DNA of 64,000 bases from Streptomyces kanamyceticus (GTDB lineage: Bacteria; Actinomycetota; Actinomycetes; Streptomycetales; Streptomycetaceae): positions 8,680,001 through 8,744,000 of the forward strand of contig NZ_CP023699.1 of NCBI RefSeq assembly GCF_008704495.1, in the 5' to 3' direction. The translations under genes were made by a program, and so were the position numbers. Shown one piece after another: positions 8,101 through 15,390 of this stretch (its first letter is position 1; every line of letters starts with the position of its first letter). The notes under the pieces are model-generated. The model did no database searches and was not told where the DNA came from. It was given only the letters and a program-made list of their open reading frames with translations.

Positions 8101-8994
8101 ATGGTGACGATGGAGCACACGCCGCCCGGGTGTCCCAAGGGACTCGCGTCGTACGTGGCCGAGTGGAACCCGGCCCCGGTCACCGCCACGGACCCGCTGC
8201 CCGCCGCGCCCGCCGCCGCCCTCGGCGCCGTCCTCGACCGGCAGGACACGGCCCCGGGCCCCGGTGAACCGCTGCCGCCCCTGTGGCACTGGCCGTACTT
8301 CCTCGACTGGCCGGAGCAGCGGCGGCTCGGCGCGGACGGGCATCCGGCCGAAGGCCCCTTCCTGCCGCCCGTCCCCGACCGGCGGCGGATGATCGCGGGC
8401 GGCAGGGCCGAGTTCACCGCGCCGCTCCTGCTCGGCGCCGCGGCCCACCGCACGAGCGGCGTCGTCGGGACCGAGGTCAAGCACGGCCGCACCGGCGAGA
8501 TGCTGTTCGTGACCGTCCGGCACGAGATCAGCCAGGAGGGCGTGGTCCGCGTCGTCGAGGAGCAGGACGTCGTCTACCGCAGCGGCGAGGACGCGCGCCG
8601 CCGCACCCGCTTCGCGCTCGACACGGCGGACGCCCCGCCCGCGAAGGAGTCCTGGGAGCTGCGCCTGCGGCCCACCCCTTCGCTGCTCTTCCGGTTCAGC
8701 GCCCTGACCGCCAACGCGCACCGCATTCACTACGACACTCCGTACTGCAAGGACGTCGAGGGCTATCCCGGACTCGTGGCGCACGGCCCGCTGCTCGTCC
8801 TGCTCATGCTCGAAATGGTTCGTGAGAACGCTCCGGGGCGGACGGTGCGGGCGCTGTCGTACCGTCTGCGCGCACCGCTGTTCGTGGGGGAGCAACTGGT
8901 GGCGGTGGGCGAGGAGGGCCCCGGCGGCGCGGAGCTGCGGGTCGCGAGCCGCCGCGAGGAGCGGCACGCGAGCGCACGGGTGACATTTGCTTGA
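8101..8994 (+). CDS. FAS1-like/MaoC-type hydratase (mesaconyl-C4-CoA hydratase or HTD2 type)
   Basis: About 297 residues from ATG 8101, five bases after AGAGG; GTG 8095 and ATG 8110 are also possible. An N-terminal FAS1-like dehydratase part precedes a hot-dog repeat with FSALTANAHRIHYDTPYC and VAHGPLLVLLML, the hydratase 2 pattern with the catalytic Asp and His. The closest family is the fungal HTD2/mesaconyl-C4-CoA hydratase group (COG3777), which hydrates or dehydrates acyl thioesters. Being divergent from a CoA-transferase and acyl-CoA dehydrogenase, it may add water to the enoyl-CoA they make. The stop codon lies inside an 8-bp tandem duplication (TTGAGGCC twice, 8991-9006). Confidence 0.82.
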   Translation: MVTMEHTPPGCPKGLASYVAEWNPAPVTATDPLPAAPAAALGAVLDRQDTAPGPGEPLPPLWHWPYFLDWPEQRRLGADGHPAEGPFLPPVPDRRRMIAGGRAEFTAPLLLGAAAHRTSGVVGTEVKHGRTGEMLFVTVRHEISQEGVVRVVEEQDVVYRSGEDARRRTRFALDTADAPPAKESWELRLRPTPSLLFRFSALTANAHRIHYDTPYCKDVEGYPGLVAHGPLLVLLMLEMVRENAPGRTVRALSYRLRAPLFVGEQLVAVGEEGPGGAELRVASRREERHASARVTFA

Positions 8995-9006
8995 GGCCTT
9001 GAGGCC
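8991..9006 (+). repeat. 8-bp tandem duplication across a stop codon
   Basis: TTGAGGCC occurs twice without a gap. The first copy contains the TGA of the hydratase gene (8992-8994); the second repeats it just downstream. Confidence 0.8.
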
Positions 9007-9194
9007 TAGGCCGGGGCCGGTGGCGCGGCAGCGCGTCCGTCGGGGACCCGACGTGCACCGGACGTACGGCCGACGCGCGCCGGAAGCGCGCAGTTCAGCC
9101 GGTGCCGCCACCGTGCGGAGAGTGCTGCGCCGCCGCGGCGCCGGACCCCGCGTCCGCACCCGGAGACTCCCCACGAACCGAGAACGGAACTGTC

Positions 9195-9947
9195 ATGTCC
9201 TCGACATCGCTCGTTTCGACGGCCACCAGCTCGTACGTCACCTCCCTCGCGGACACCACCGAACAGATCCGGGCGGCCCAGCGGCTGCGCCACCGGGTCT
9301 TCGGCGAGGAGATGGGCGCGACCTTCGACACCCCCCTGTCCGGTCACGAGATCGACGCCTGGGACGACCTCGCCGACCATCTGATCGTCACCGACACCTC
9401 GACCGGCGAGGTCGTCGGCACCTACCGGCTCTTTCCCCCGGGCCGGTCCGAACGCTCCTACTCCGAGAGCGAGTTCGACATGCGGGCGCTGAACGCCCTG
9501 CGTTCCTCCACCGTCGAGGCGGGCCGGTCCTGCGTCCACCCGGACCACCGCTCGGGCGCCGTCATCAACCTCATGTGGTCGGCGCTGGCCCGCTACGTCC
9601 TGCTGTCCGGCTACCGCCACCTGGCGGGCTGTGCCTCCGTGCCGCTCGCGGACGGCGGCCGCTCGGCGTCCGCCGCCTGGCTCATCGGCACCACCAAGCA
9701 CGCCTCGCCGCCGGAACTCCGGGTCCACCCGCGACGGCCCTGGACCCCGGCCGCCGCCGCGCCCGACCGCCCCTCCTACGCCGATCTGCCGCCGCTCCTG
9801 CGCGGCTACCTCCGCCTCGGCGCGTGGATGTGCGGCGCGCCCGCCCACGACCCCGACTTCGACGTCGCGGACTTCTTCGTCCTGCTCGACATGGAACGGC
9901 TCAGCGACCGCCACCGCCGCTTCTTCCTCGGGGAGACGGTCCTGTGA
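9195..9947 (+). CDS. olsB: GNAT-fold N-acyltransferase, OlsB-like (ornithine lipid synthesis)
   Basis: 250 residues from ATG 9195. The OlsB-type acyl-ACP N-acyltransferase pattern is clear: RLRHRVFGEEMGA near the N-terminus, DHLIVTDTSTGEVVGTYRLF, EFDMRAL, VEAGRSCVHPDHRSGAVINLMW, and a late DFFVLLDMERL. OlsB attaches a 3-hydroxyacyl chain from ACP to ornithine, the first step of ornithine lipids; a glycine or other amino acid acceptor is possible in relatives. The stop codon overlaps the next start by four bases (GTGA), and that gene encodes the matching second acyltransferase. Ornithine lipids replace phospholipids when phosphate is scarce; no PHO box was recognised upstream. Confidence 0.8.
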   Translation: MSSTSLVSTATSSYVTSLADTTEQIRAAQRLRHRVFGEEMGATFDTPLSGHEIDAWDDLADHLIVTDTSTGEVVGTYRLFPPGRSERSYSESEFDMRALNALRSSTVEAGRSCVHPDHRSGAVINLMWSALARYVLLSGYRHLAGCASVPLADGGRSASAAWLIGTTKHASPPELRVHPRRPWTPAAAAPDRPSYADLPPLLRGYLRLGAWMCGAPAHDPDFDVADFFVLLDMERLSDRHRRFFLGETVL

Positions 9948-10951
9948 ACCCGTGGACGGTCGAGCCCGGCTGCCCGGCGAGCTGTGCCGGGCCGCCGGAA
10001 CCTCGGGTGTCACCGCCTGAACTGCTGCGCAGGTACGCCGCGTTGACCTACGCCCTGACCCGGGCGGCGGCGCGCGGCGACCGGCTCGCGGAGCCGCGCG
10101 TGCTGCGCTCCGAAGCGCGTGCCGTGCTCGACGCGCTCGGGGTGCGGCTCCTCGCGGGCCGGGAACCGCTGTCCGCTCCGGACGGCGCGGGCAGGGGCAA
10201 GGGGACCGGCACGCTGATCGCGGCGAACCACATTTCCTGGCTCGACGTCGTCGCGCTGCTCGCCGTGGAACCGGCTACCGTGCTCGCCAAGCGCGAGGTG
10301 GGCCAGTGGCCGCTCATCGGCACCCTGGCCCGGCGTGCGGGCACGCGGTTCATCGACCGGGACGGAAGGCCGCGCGAACTCCCGTACACCGTGGCCGCGT
10401 TGGCGGAACTGCTGCGGGATGGCACCTCCGTCCTCGTCTTCCCGCAGGCGACGACGTGGTGCTCCGCGGCGGGCGGCCGGTTCCGGCGCGCGGCGTTCCA
10501 GGCGGCGGCCGACGCGGGTGCGCCGGTGCGTCCGGTGACCGTCGAGTACCGCCAGGGCGGCGTGCCGAGCACCGCGGCGGCCTTCCTCGGCGACGAGGAC
10601 TTCACCGCGTCGCTGCGCCGGGTGGCGGGCGCCCGCGATCTGACGGTGCGGATCACGGCGCACGCCCTGCTCGGCGGCACCGACCGGCGGGCCCTCGCCG
10701 CCGCGGCCCAGCGGGCCACCAGGTCAGCGGCGGTTCCTGCACCGCGGCCGGTGGCGGTGCACCGGGCGGACGCACGGGAGCGGGGCGGGCGCGCGCGTGG
10801 CGCAGACCGTGTTGCCCAGTGGCGCGTCGGCCAACCGCCGCCATACGAAGGCCAGTTGACGGGCGAAGCGGACGGCGGGCCGGTGGGCGAAGACGAGGTA
10901 CGTCATGGGGTCACCTCCGGGAAGGGGAGTGGGGCAGTGGTCAGTAGGTGA
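9944..10951 (+). CDS. olsA: 1-acyl-glycerol-3-phosphate-type O-acyltransferase, OlsA-like
   Basis: 335 residues from GTG 9944. The PlsC motif I NHISWLD gives His96 and Asp101; motif III reads FPQAT (166-170) where most relatives have Glu, so the Glu is replaced by Gln. With the OlsB-like gene in front, the expected reaction is O-acylation of lyso-ornithine lipid. The recognisable domain ends near residue 260. The last 75 residues are Arg/Gly-rich, unlike the family, have poorer third-position GC, and lie exactly opposite a minus-strand small ORF (10724-10906) with better coding signs. The tail may be an accidental read-through to the first in-frame stop. Confidence 0.78.
   Translation: MNPWTVEPGCPASCAGPPEPRVSPPELLRRYAALTYALTRAAARGDRLAEPRVLRSEARAVLDALGVRLLAGREPLSAPDGAGRGKGTGTLIAANHISWLDVVALLAVEPATVLAKREVGQWPLIGTLARRAGTRFIDRDGRPRELPYTVAALAELLRDGTSVLVFPQATTWCSAAGGRFRRAAFQAAADAGAPVRPVTVEYRQGGVPSTAAAFLGDEDFTASLRRVAGARDLTVRITAHALLGGTDRRALAAAAQRATRSAAVPAPRPVAVHRADARERGGRARGADRVAQWRVGQPPPYEGQLTGEADGGPVGEDEVRHGVTSGKGSGAVVSR
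10724..10906 (-). CDS. Small ORF C: 60-residue Arg-rich, amphipathic peptide
   Basis: ATG 10906 is preceded by GGAGGTGA, a near-ideal ribosome binding site, four bases away. The 60 codons have about 90% G/C at the third position, better than the opposing tail of the olsA-like gene in which it is embedded. The product begins MTYLVFAHRPAVRFARQLA, a likely amphipathic helix, and ends in a basic Cys- and Pro-containing tail. I do not recognise a family. It follows small ORF B by 34 bases on the same strand, so they probably form one transcript. Alternatives are a regulatory antisense RNA or chance. Confidence 0.5.
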   Translation of the reverse strand: MTYLVFAHRPAVRFARQLAFVWRRLADAPLGNTVCATRAPAPLPCVRPVHRHRPRCRNRR

Positions 10952-11054
10952 TGCCGAGCGCGCGGTCCGTGAGGGGGCGCGGCGCGGGCAGAGAGACGGC
11001 GGACGTTCCGTCGACGGTGAGCCGGATCGTCGGTCCGGCGGGCACGAGAGCCAT
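10941..11054 (-). CDS. Small ORF B: 37-residue peptide
   Basis: ATG 11054 sits five bases after GGGAGG. All but a few of the 37 codons end in G or C, which is strong coding bias for so short an ORF. The peptide starts MALVPAGPTIRLTVDG and ends RPLTDRALGITY; no Cys, no signal peptide, no recognised family. It is followed 34 bases later by small ORF C. The short length and the C-terminal GITY could fit a peptide precursor or a small regulatory protein, but there is no maturation enzyme beside it that I can identify. Confidence 0.5.
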   Translation of the reverse strand: MALVPAGPTIRLTVDGTSAVSLPAPRPLTDRALGITY

Positions 11055-11111
11055 GGCGGCCTCCCAACGGGCGGGGCGGCGGCACCGGTTGTGGCACGGG
11101 GGCCAGGGGTG

Positions 11112-11252
11112 TCAGTGCGTACCGCGAGGAGAAGGGCGGAGAGCGGGGCGGCGCAGATCCGCGCACGAGCGCGCGGTGCGGCTCCCACCGGGAACCGGGA
11201 TCGGACTCGACATCGGAAACGCCATCGGACTCGGACTCGGACTGTGGTCCAT
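11112..11252 (-). CDS. Small ORF A: possible 46-residue Ser/Pro-rich peptide
   Basis: ATG 11252 lies nine bases after GGGAGG (11262-11267). The product begins MDHSPSPSPMAFPM and is Pro/Ser/Arg-rich. Third-position GC is only about 70%, because the first third is built on an imperfect direct repeat (ATCGGACTCG-like units on the plus strand), so the coding case is weaker than for ORFs B and C. It lies 57 bases upstream of ORF B on the same strand. The remaining stretch 11253-11432 up to the sigma-like gene shows no further ORF. Confidence 0.3.
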   Translation of the reverse strand: MDHSPSPSPMAFPMSSPIPVPGGSRTARSCADLRRPALRPSPRGTH

Positions 11253-11432
11253 GATTTCCCGCCTCCCTTCTTCCTCGGCTCTGGTCCCGCTCTGTCCCCG
11301 CGCCGGTTCGGCTCGGCGCCGAACGTGGCGGAATTGCCCCCAACGTAGGCAGGGGGAGGGCCGATGGACCAGGGGCCAAGGTCCCGAACATCCGCGCTCA
11401 CGCGGGGAGTGGCCGCCTTGGGCGTACGGAGC

Positions 11433-13496
11433 TCAGTCGTCACGGGTGCCGCCCTGCTCGCCGAGGCCGACGAGGGTCTCTCCGTTGTCCAGGCGCGCGC
11501 CGACCCGCAGGCGTGCGTCATGTGGGGCGCGCACCGCGAGGGTTCGTCCGGCGTGCTTGTCCTTGACCGTGCCGGACAGGGTGACGTCGGTGACGGCGCG
11601 GCTGCCCGCCGCCAGCGTGTACCAGTGTCCCGCCCCCGACTTCCAGTGGGCCGCGGCGACCACGTGCTGCCCGAAGCGGCCGCAGGCGGCGGTGGACCCC
11701 TGGTGCGCCACCACCCGGGCGGGCGCGGACGGCGGTCCGCCGGGGGTGCGGAGCTGGACCTGCACGGAACCGGGGCCGCGCCACGTGGTGGCCCGCGCGC
11801 AGGTCCACACCGCGCGGCCGCCGTTCTCCGGCAACTCCTGCTGGGCGAAGTCCCACGCGTTCACCGAGCGCACCCCGGCGCCGCGCAGCCCGTCCAGGGC
11901 GCATGCCGAGTGGGCCCAGGCGAGCAGGGCGGTGGAGCTCGTGGCCTCACGGGGCTGGCGCGCCGGTGGCGTGCCGCCGCCGGGCAGCGGGGTGTGCGTG
12001 AGGTGGACGGGCGAGAGGCCGCCGAGGTCGGTCAGCAGGAAACTGTGCTTCTCGACGATGCGCGAGGACGACCTCAGCTGCAGGACCGGCCTGCTGGCAC
12101 AGCTCTTCACGTCCGCGCCGGCGACCGGCGCCGTGACCCCGTCGGGGCGGACCGGCAGGGTCTTGGCGGGGGTGTCGGGGCGCAGCAGGTCACGCGTCTC
12201 GGCCTCGGCGATCCACGGCGCCGTGAGGTAGCGGACCTTGCCGCCGCCACGGGTGACGGCGACGGCGGCGGCCGTCGTCACATCGGCGTCGTCCGTGCGC
12301 GCCACGTCCCAGGTCGGGGTGGATCCCGAGGTGTCCCTGGTCGAGGCGTGGACCACGAAAGCCTGGTCCGACACGTCGTCCGACGACGCCGGCGAGGGCT
12401 CCGTGTAGCGGGCGATGCGGTCCCCGTCGCCGAAGAGGACCACGGTGCGGTCATCGACGTCTCCCGCGTACAGCAGTTGCGGCGGGCTCGACGGCGGCTG
12501 CGTCGGTGTCGTGGATGTGGCCGCCGTGCGGGTGCCCGGCGCGGGGCCCGCCCAGCTGCCGAGGGCCCGGGCCAGCAGGTCGCGGTCGTCGGTCCGGTCG
12601 CCGCGCGCGGGCCAGGCCGTGAAGTCGACCCGGGCGGTGTCGGCCCATTCGTCGCGGGGCGTCCGGACGAGCCTCGCGGGGTCGAGGGCGCCCGTGGCGA
12701 GCGCCCGGGACGAGCTGCCGGTCGGCGCCGACGAAGGGCCGACGGCCCTGGGCCCGACGACGGCCACGGTGGCGAGCGTGATGGCGGCGGCCCCCGCGGC
12801 GGTGCACGCGAGGAGCCTGCGCCGCCTGCGCCGCAGCAGATCGGTCGGCCGGGTCTGCACCGAGCAGGCGTCGAACTCCCTGGACCTGAGGAGCGCCTCG
12901 GCGAGCGCGCCCGCGGAGGTCTCCAGCTGCCGGGCGCCGCGCAGCGCGACCGCGGGCTTCTCGACCCCCGCCGCGGCGAGGAGCTCCGCGGTGCTCTCCT
13001 CGGAGAGGTGGTCCACCCGGCACAGCACGAACGCGGCGCGGGCCGGTGCGGGTGCCCCGGACAGGGCCTGTGCCAGGGCCAGTTCGTCGGCGCCGCCGGA
13101 CCGGGGAAACAGCTGGAGTCCCCAGACGAAGGGCAGTGCGGGGAGCAGTGCGCGCGGCGGCGGCAGGACGCCGGGCCAGCCGGTCGGGCACCGGTCGTAC
13201 CGGAGCGCCGTACGCAGCACCTGGGCGCGGGCCCAGTCCCGCTCGGAGCGGTCCGTGCGGTCGCCGCGGCGCTGTCCCGGCACGTGGGCGTCCCGGCGAG
13301 GAGGCCGTATCCCCGGCATCGCCCGCTGGACCGCGGAGTGTGCGGCGAGGACCCGGCGGTGCCGGGAGAGCGAGGGCGACAGGGTGAGGTACGCGAGACG
13401 TACCAGATCGGTGTAATGCTCGAGCAGAGCGGTCTCGGCTCGGTCGAGTGCTATGCGGCCGGTTTCGGCCGCATCATTACCGGAGCGGGTGGGCAT
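11433..13496 (-). CDS. Membrane-anchored protein with sigma-70-like N-terminus, unknown function
   Basis: 687 residues from ATG 13496, nine bases after GGAAGG. Residues 20-60 (LLEHYTDLVRLAYLTL) resemble sigma-70 region 2, and residues 140-200 (PARAAFVLCRVDHLSEESTAELL) resemble region 4 of ECF factors, including the Ala-rich helix-turn-helix. A run of Arg is followed by one membrane helix (about 228-248). The remaining 440 residues should be outside the cell and are Thr/Asp-rich with scattered Cys. Proteins of this make-up occur in Streptomyces but their role is not known. It could be a membrane-tethered, degenerate sigma protein with an extracytoplasmic sensor half. Confidence 0.7.
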   Translation of the reverse strand: MPTRSGNDAAETGRIALDRAETALLEHYTDLVRLAYLTLSPSLSRHRRVLAAHSAVQRAMPGIRPPRRDAHVPGQRRGDRTDRSERDWARAQVLRTALRYDRCPTGWPGVLPPPRALLPALPFVWGLQLFPRSGGADELALAQALSGAPAPARAAFVLCRVDHLSEESTAELLAAAGVEKPAVALRGARQLETSAGALAEALLRSREFDACSVQTRPTDLLRRRRRRLLACTAAGAAAITLATVAVVGPRAVGPSSAPTGSSSRALATGALDPARLVRTPRDEWADTARVDFTAWPARGDRTDDRDLLARALGSWAGPAPGTRTAATSTTPTQPPSSPPQLLYAGDVDDRTVVLFGDGDRIARYTEPSPASSDDVSDQAFVVHASTRDTSGSTPTWDVARTDDADVTTAAAVAVTRGGGKVRYLTAPWIAEAETRDLLRPDTPAKTLPVRPDGVTAPVAGADVKSCASRPVLQLRSSSRIVEKHSFLLTDLGGLSPVHLTHTPLPGGGTPPARQPREATSSTALLAWAHSACALDGLRGAGVRSVNAWDFAQQELPENGGRAVWTCARATTWRGPGSVQVQLRTPGGPPSAPARVVAHQGSTAACGRFGQHVVAAAHWKSGAGHWYTLAAGSRAVTDVTLSGTVKDKHAGRTLAVRAPHDARLRVGARLDNGETLVGLGEQGGTRDD

Positions 13497-13771
13497 GGGA
13501 CGGTGGCCTTCCAAGTGGGTGACGCCGTGTCTCTGTCATGCACTTGGTCGGTCAAACGAGTGAATCTTGGGATGGTCACAGCCATTCGTTCCGGTGGCGC
13601 CCGCGCGCTGGTGGGCAAGGGGTTCACGACCGTCGGGCGACACCGCCCCGCTGAGCGGAAAGGCCGTCGCGGGGAGACGGTGTTCGCAGGACCGATGGCG
13701 CGGCACCTGTCGCGGGGCGAAACCCCGCGGCACGGCGGGTCGCCGGATCACGACGGCTGGAGGCACCACCG
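13497..13771. other. Divergent intergenic region
   Basis: 275 bases between the sigma-like gene (minus) and the SDR gene (plus). It is a little less GC-rich around 13530-13590 (CACTTGGTCGGTCAAACG) and should hold both promoters. I see no ORF, hairpin or strong dyad. GGAGG eight bases before ATG 13772 is the binding site of the SDR gene. Confidence 0.5.
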
Positions 13772-15316
13772 ATGAGCGACGACGGCCAAGACACCGCGGA
13801 CGGCGGCGGCGACGGCGGTTCCGCACCGCCCCTGCGCTGTCTGGTGACGGGCGCGACCGGCTACATCGGCGGCCGCCTGGTGCCCGAGCTGCTCGCCGCG
13901 GGACACCAGGTGCGCTGCCTCGCGCGCTCCCCCGACAAGCTGCGCGACCAGCCCTGGTCGAGCCGGGTGGAGACGGTGCGGGGCGATGTCACCGACGCCG
14001 AGTCCGTCGGCGCGGCCCTGCGGGACATCGACGTGGCCTACTACCTCGTACACGCCCTCGGCACCGGACGCGGCTTCGAGCGCACGGACCGCGAGGCCGC
14101 CAGGATCTTCGCGGCGCGGGCCCGCGCCGCGGGCGTGCGGCGCATCGTCTATCTGGGCGGTCTGACACCGGCAGGCGTCCCGGCCCGCGACCTGTCGCCG
14201 CACCTGCGCTCGCGCGCCGAGGTCGGCGAGATCTTCCTGGACTCCCCGGTGCCCGCCACGGTGCTGCGGGCCGCCGTCATCATCGGCTCCGGCTCCGCGT
14301 CGTTCGAGATCCTGCGCTACCTCACCGAACGGCTGCCCGTGATGGTCACCCCGAGCTGGGTGCGGACCCGGATCCAGCCCATCGCCGTGCGGGACGTGCT
14401 GCGCTATCTGGTGGGCAGCGCGCGGATGCCCGACGACGTGAACCGCGCGTTCGACATCGGCGGGCCCGACGTCCTCACGTACCGCGACATGATGCGCGGG
14501 TACGCCGCCGTCGCCGGTCTTCCGCGCCGCCTGATCGTGCCGGTGCCGATCCTGACGCCAGGACTCTCCAGCCACTGGATCGGTCTGATCACTCCCGTGC
14601 CGCGGTCCATCGCCAGACCGCTGGCACAGTCGCTGAGCCACGAGGTGGTCTGCGAGGAGCACGACATCGCCCGTCACGTGCCCGATCCGCCGGGCACGCC
14701 GATCGGCTTCGACCAGGCGGTGTCGCTCGCGCTGCGGCGGATCCAGCAGGCCGAGGTCGTCACGCGCTGGTCATCGGCGGCGGTGCCCGGCGCGCCCAGC
14801 GATCCGCTGCCCACCGACCCGGACTGGGCGGGCGGCAGCCTCTACACCGACTGCCGCGAGCAGCGCGTCGACGCCTCGCCCGAGCAACTGTGGCGGGTGG
14901 TCGAGAGCATCGGCGGCGAACACGGCTGGTACTCCTTCCCGCTGGCCTGGGCCGTGCGCGGCTGGCTGGACCGGCTGGTGGGCGGCGTCGGGCTGCGCCG
15001 CGGCCGCCGTGACGCCCAACGGCTGCGCGTGGGCGACTCGTTGGACTTCTGGCGGGTGGAGGAGATCGAGCGGGGACGGCTCCTGCGGCTGCGCGCGGAG
15101 ATGCGGCTGCCCGGCCTCGCGTGGCTCGAACTCCGGGTGGAGGAGGACGGGAAGGGCGGGGCCCGGTACCGGCAGCGGGCGCTCTTCCATCCGCACGGCC
15201 TGCTCGGGCAGGCCTACTGGTGGGGCGTATCGCCCTTCCACGCCGTCGTGTTCGGCGGGATGGCCCGCAACATCGGCCGTGCGGCCGAGGCGACGGGCCG
15301 TCCCGCGGACGGCTAG
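13772..15316 (+). CDS. SDR-family NAD(P)-binding protein with DUF2867 domain
   Basis: 514 residues; ATG 13772 follows GGAGG by eight bases. Residues 22-310 are an atypical extended SDR (CLVTGATGYIGGRLVPELLAAGHQVRCLAR; catalytic Tyr/Lys not in the classical spacing). Residues 340-510 match DUF2867, with DCREQRVDASPEQLWRVVESIGGEHGWYSFP and RQRALFHPHGLLGQAYWW. Such fusions are common in actinobacteria and are usually annotated as NAD(P)H-binding or NmrA-like proteins; the reaction is unknown. The C-terminal part looks like a START/SRPBCC-type ligand pocket. Its TAG stop is the first copy of a 32-bp tandem repeat shared with the convergent chitinase end. Confidence 0.85.
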   Translation: MSDDGQDTADGGGDGGSAPPLRCLVTGATGYIGGRLVPELLAAGHQVRCLARSPDKLRDQPWSSRVETVRGDVTDAESVGAALRDIDVAYYLVHALGTGRGFERTDREAARIFAARARAAGVRRIVYLGGLTPAGVPARDLSPHLRSRAEVGEIFLDSPVPATVLRAAVIIGSGSASFEILRYLTERLPVMVTPSWVRTRIQPIAVRDVLRYLVGSARMPDDVNRAFDIGGPDVLTYRDMMRGYAAVAGLPRRLIVPVPILTPGLSSHWIGLITPVPRSIARPLAQSLSHEVVCEEHDIARHVPDPPGTPIGFDQAVSLALRRIQQAEVVTRWSSAAVPGAPSDPLPTDPDWAGGSLYTDCREQRVDASPEQLWRVVESIGGEHGWYSFPLAWAVRGWLDRLVGGVGLRRGRRDAQRLRVGDSLDFWRVEEIERGRLLRLRAEMRLPGLAWLELRVEEDGKGGARYRQRALFHPHGLLGQAYWWGVSPFHAVVFGGMARNIGRAAEATGRPADG

Positions 15317-15390
15317 GCGGTGGAGCTTTCGGGTGTCCGGGCGGCTAGGCGGTCGAGCCTCCAGTTACCGGGACGGCTAGGCGGTCGGCC
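15311..15390. repeat. 32-bp-period repeat spanning two convergent stop codons
   Basis: GGCTAGGCGGT occurs at 15311, 15343 and 15375, exactly 32 bases apart, with partly conserved bases between. The first copy contains the TAG stop of the SDR gene (plus); the third contains the TAG stop of chitinase 1 (minus, 15377-15379). It also concentrates three CTAG tetramers, which are normally rare in Streptomyces DNA. Confidence 0.85.

Noticed and set aside
11206..11262. Plus-strand peptide GIGLDIGNAIGLGLGLW, looking like a bacteriocin
   Set aside because: It arises from the ATCGGACTCG direct repeat, has no start with a ribosome site close by and no leader or processing signals.
11364..13775. Plus-strand open frame of about 800 codons opposite the sigma-like gene
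   Set aside because: Composition is Arg/Gly/Ala-rich, as in antisense translation; the minus-strand gene has a start with a ribosome site, sigma-like helices and a membrane segment.
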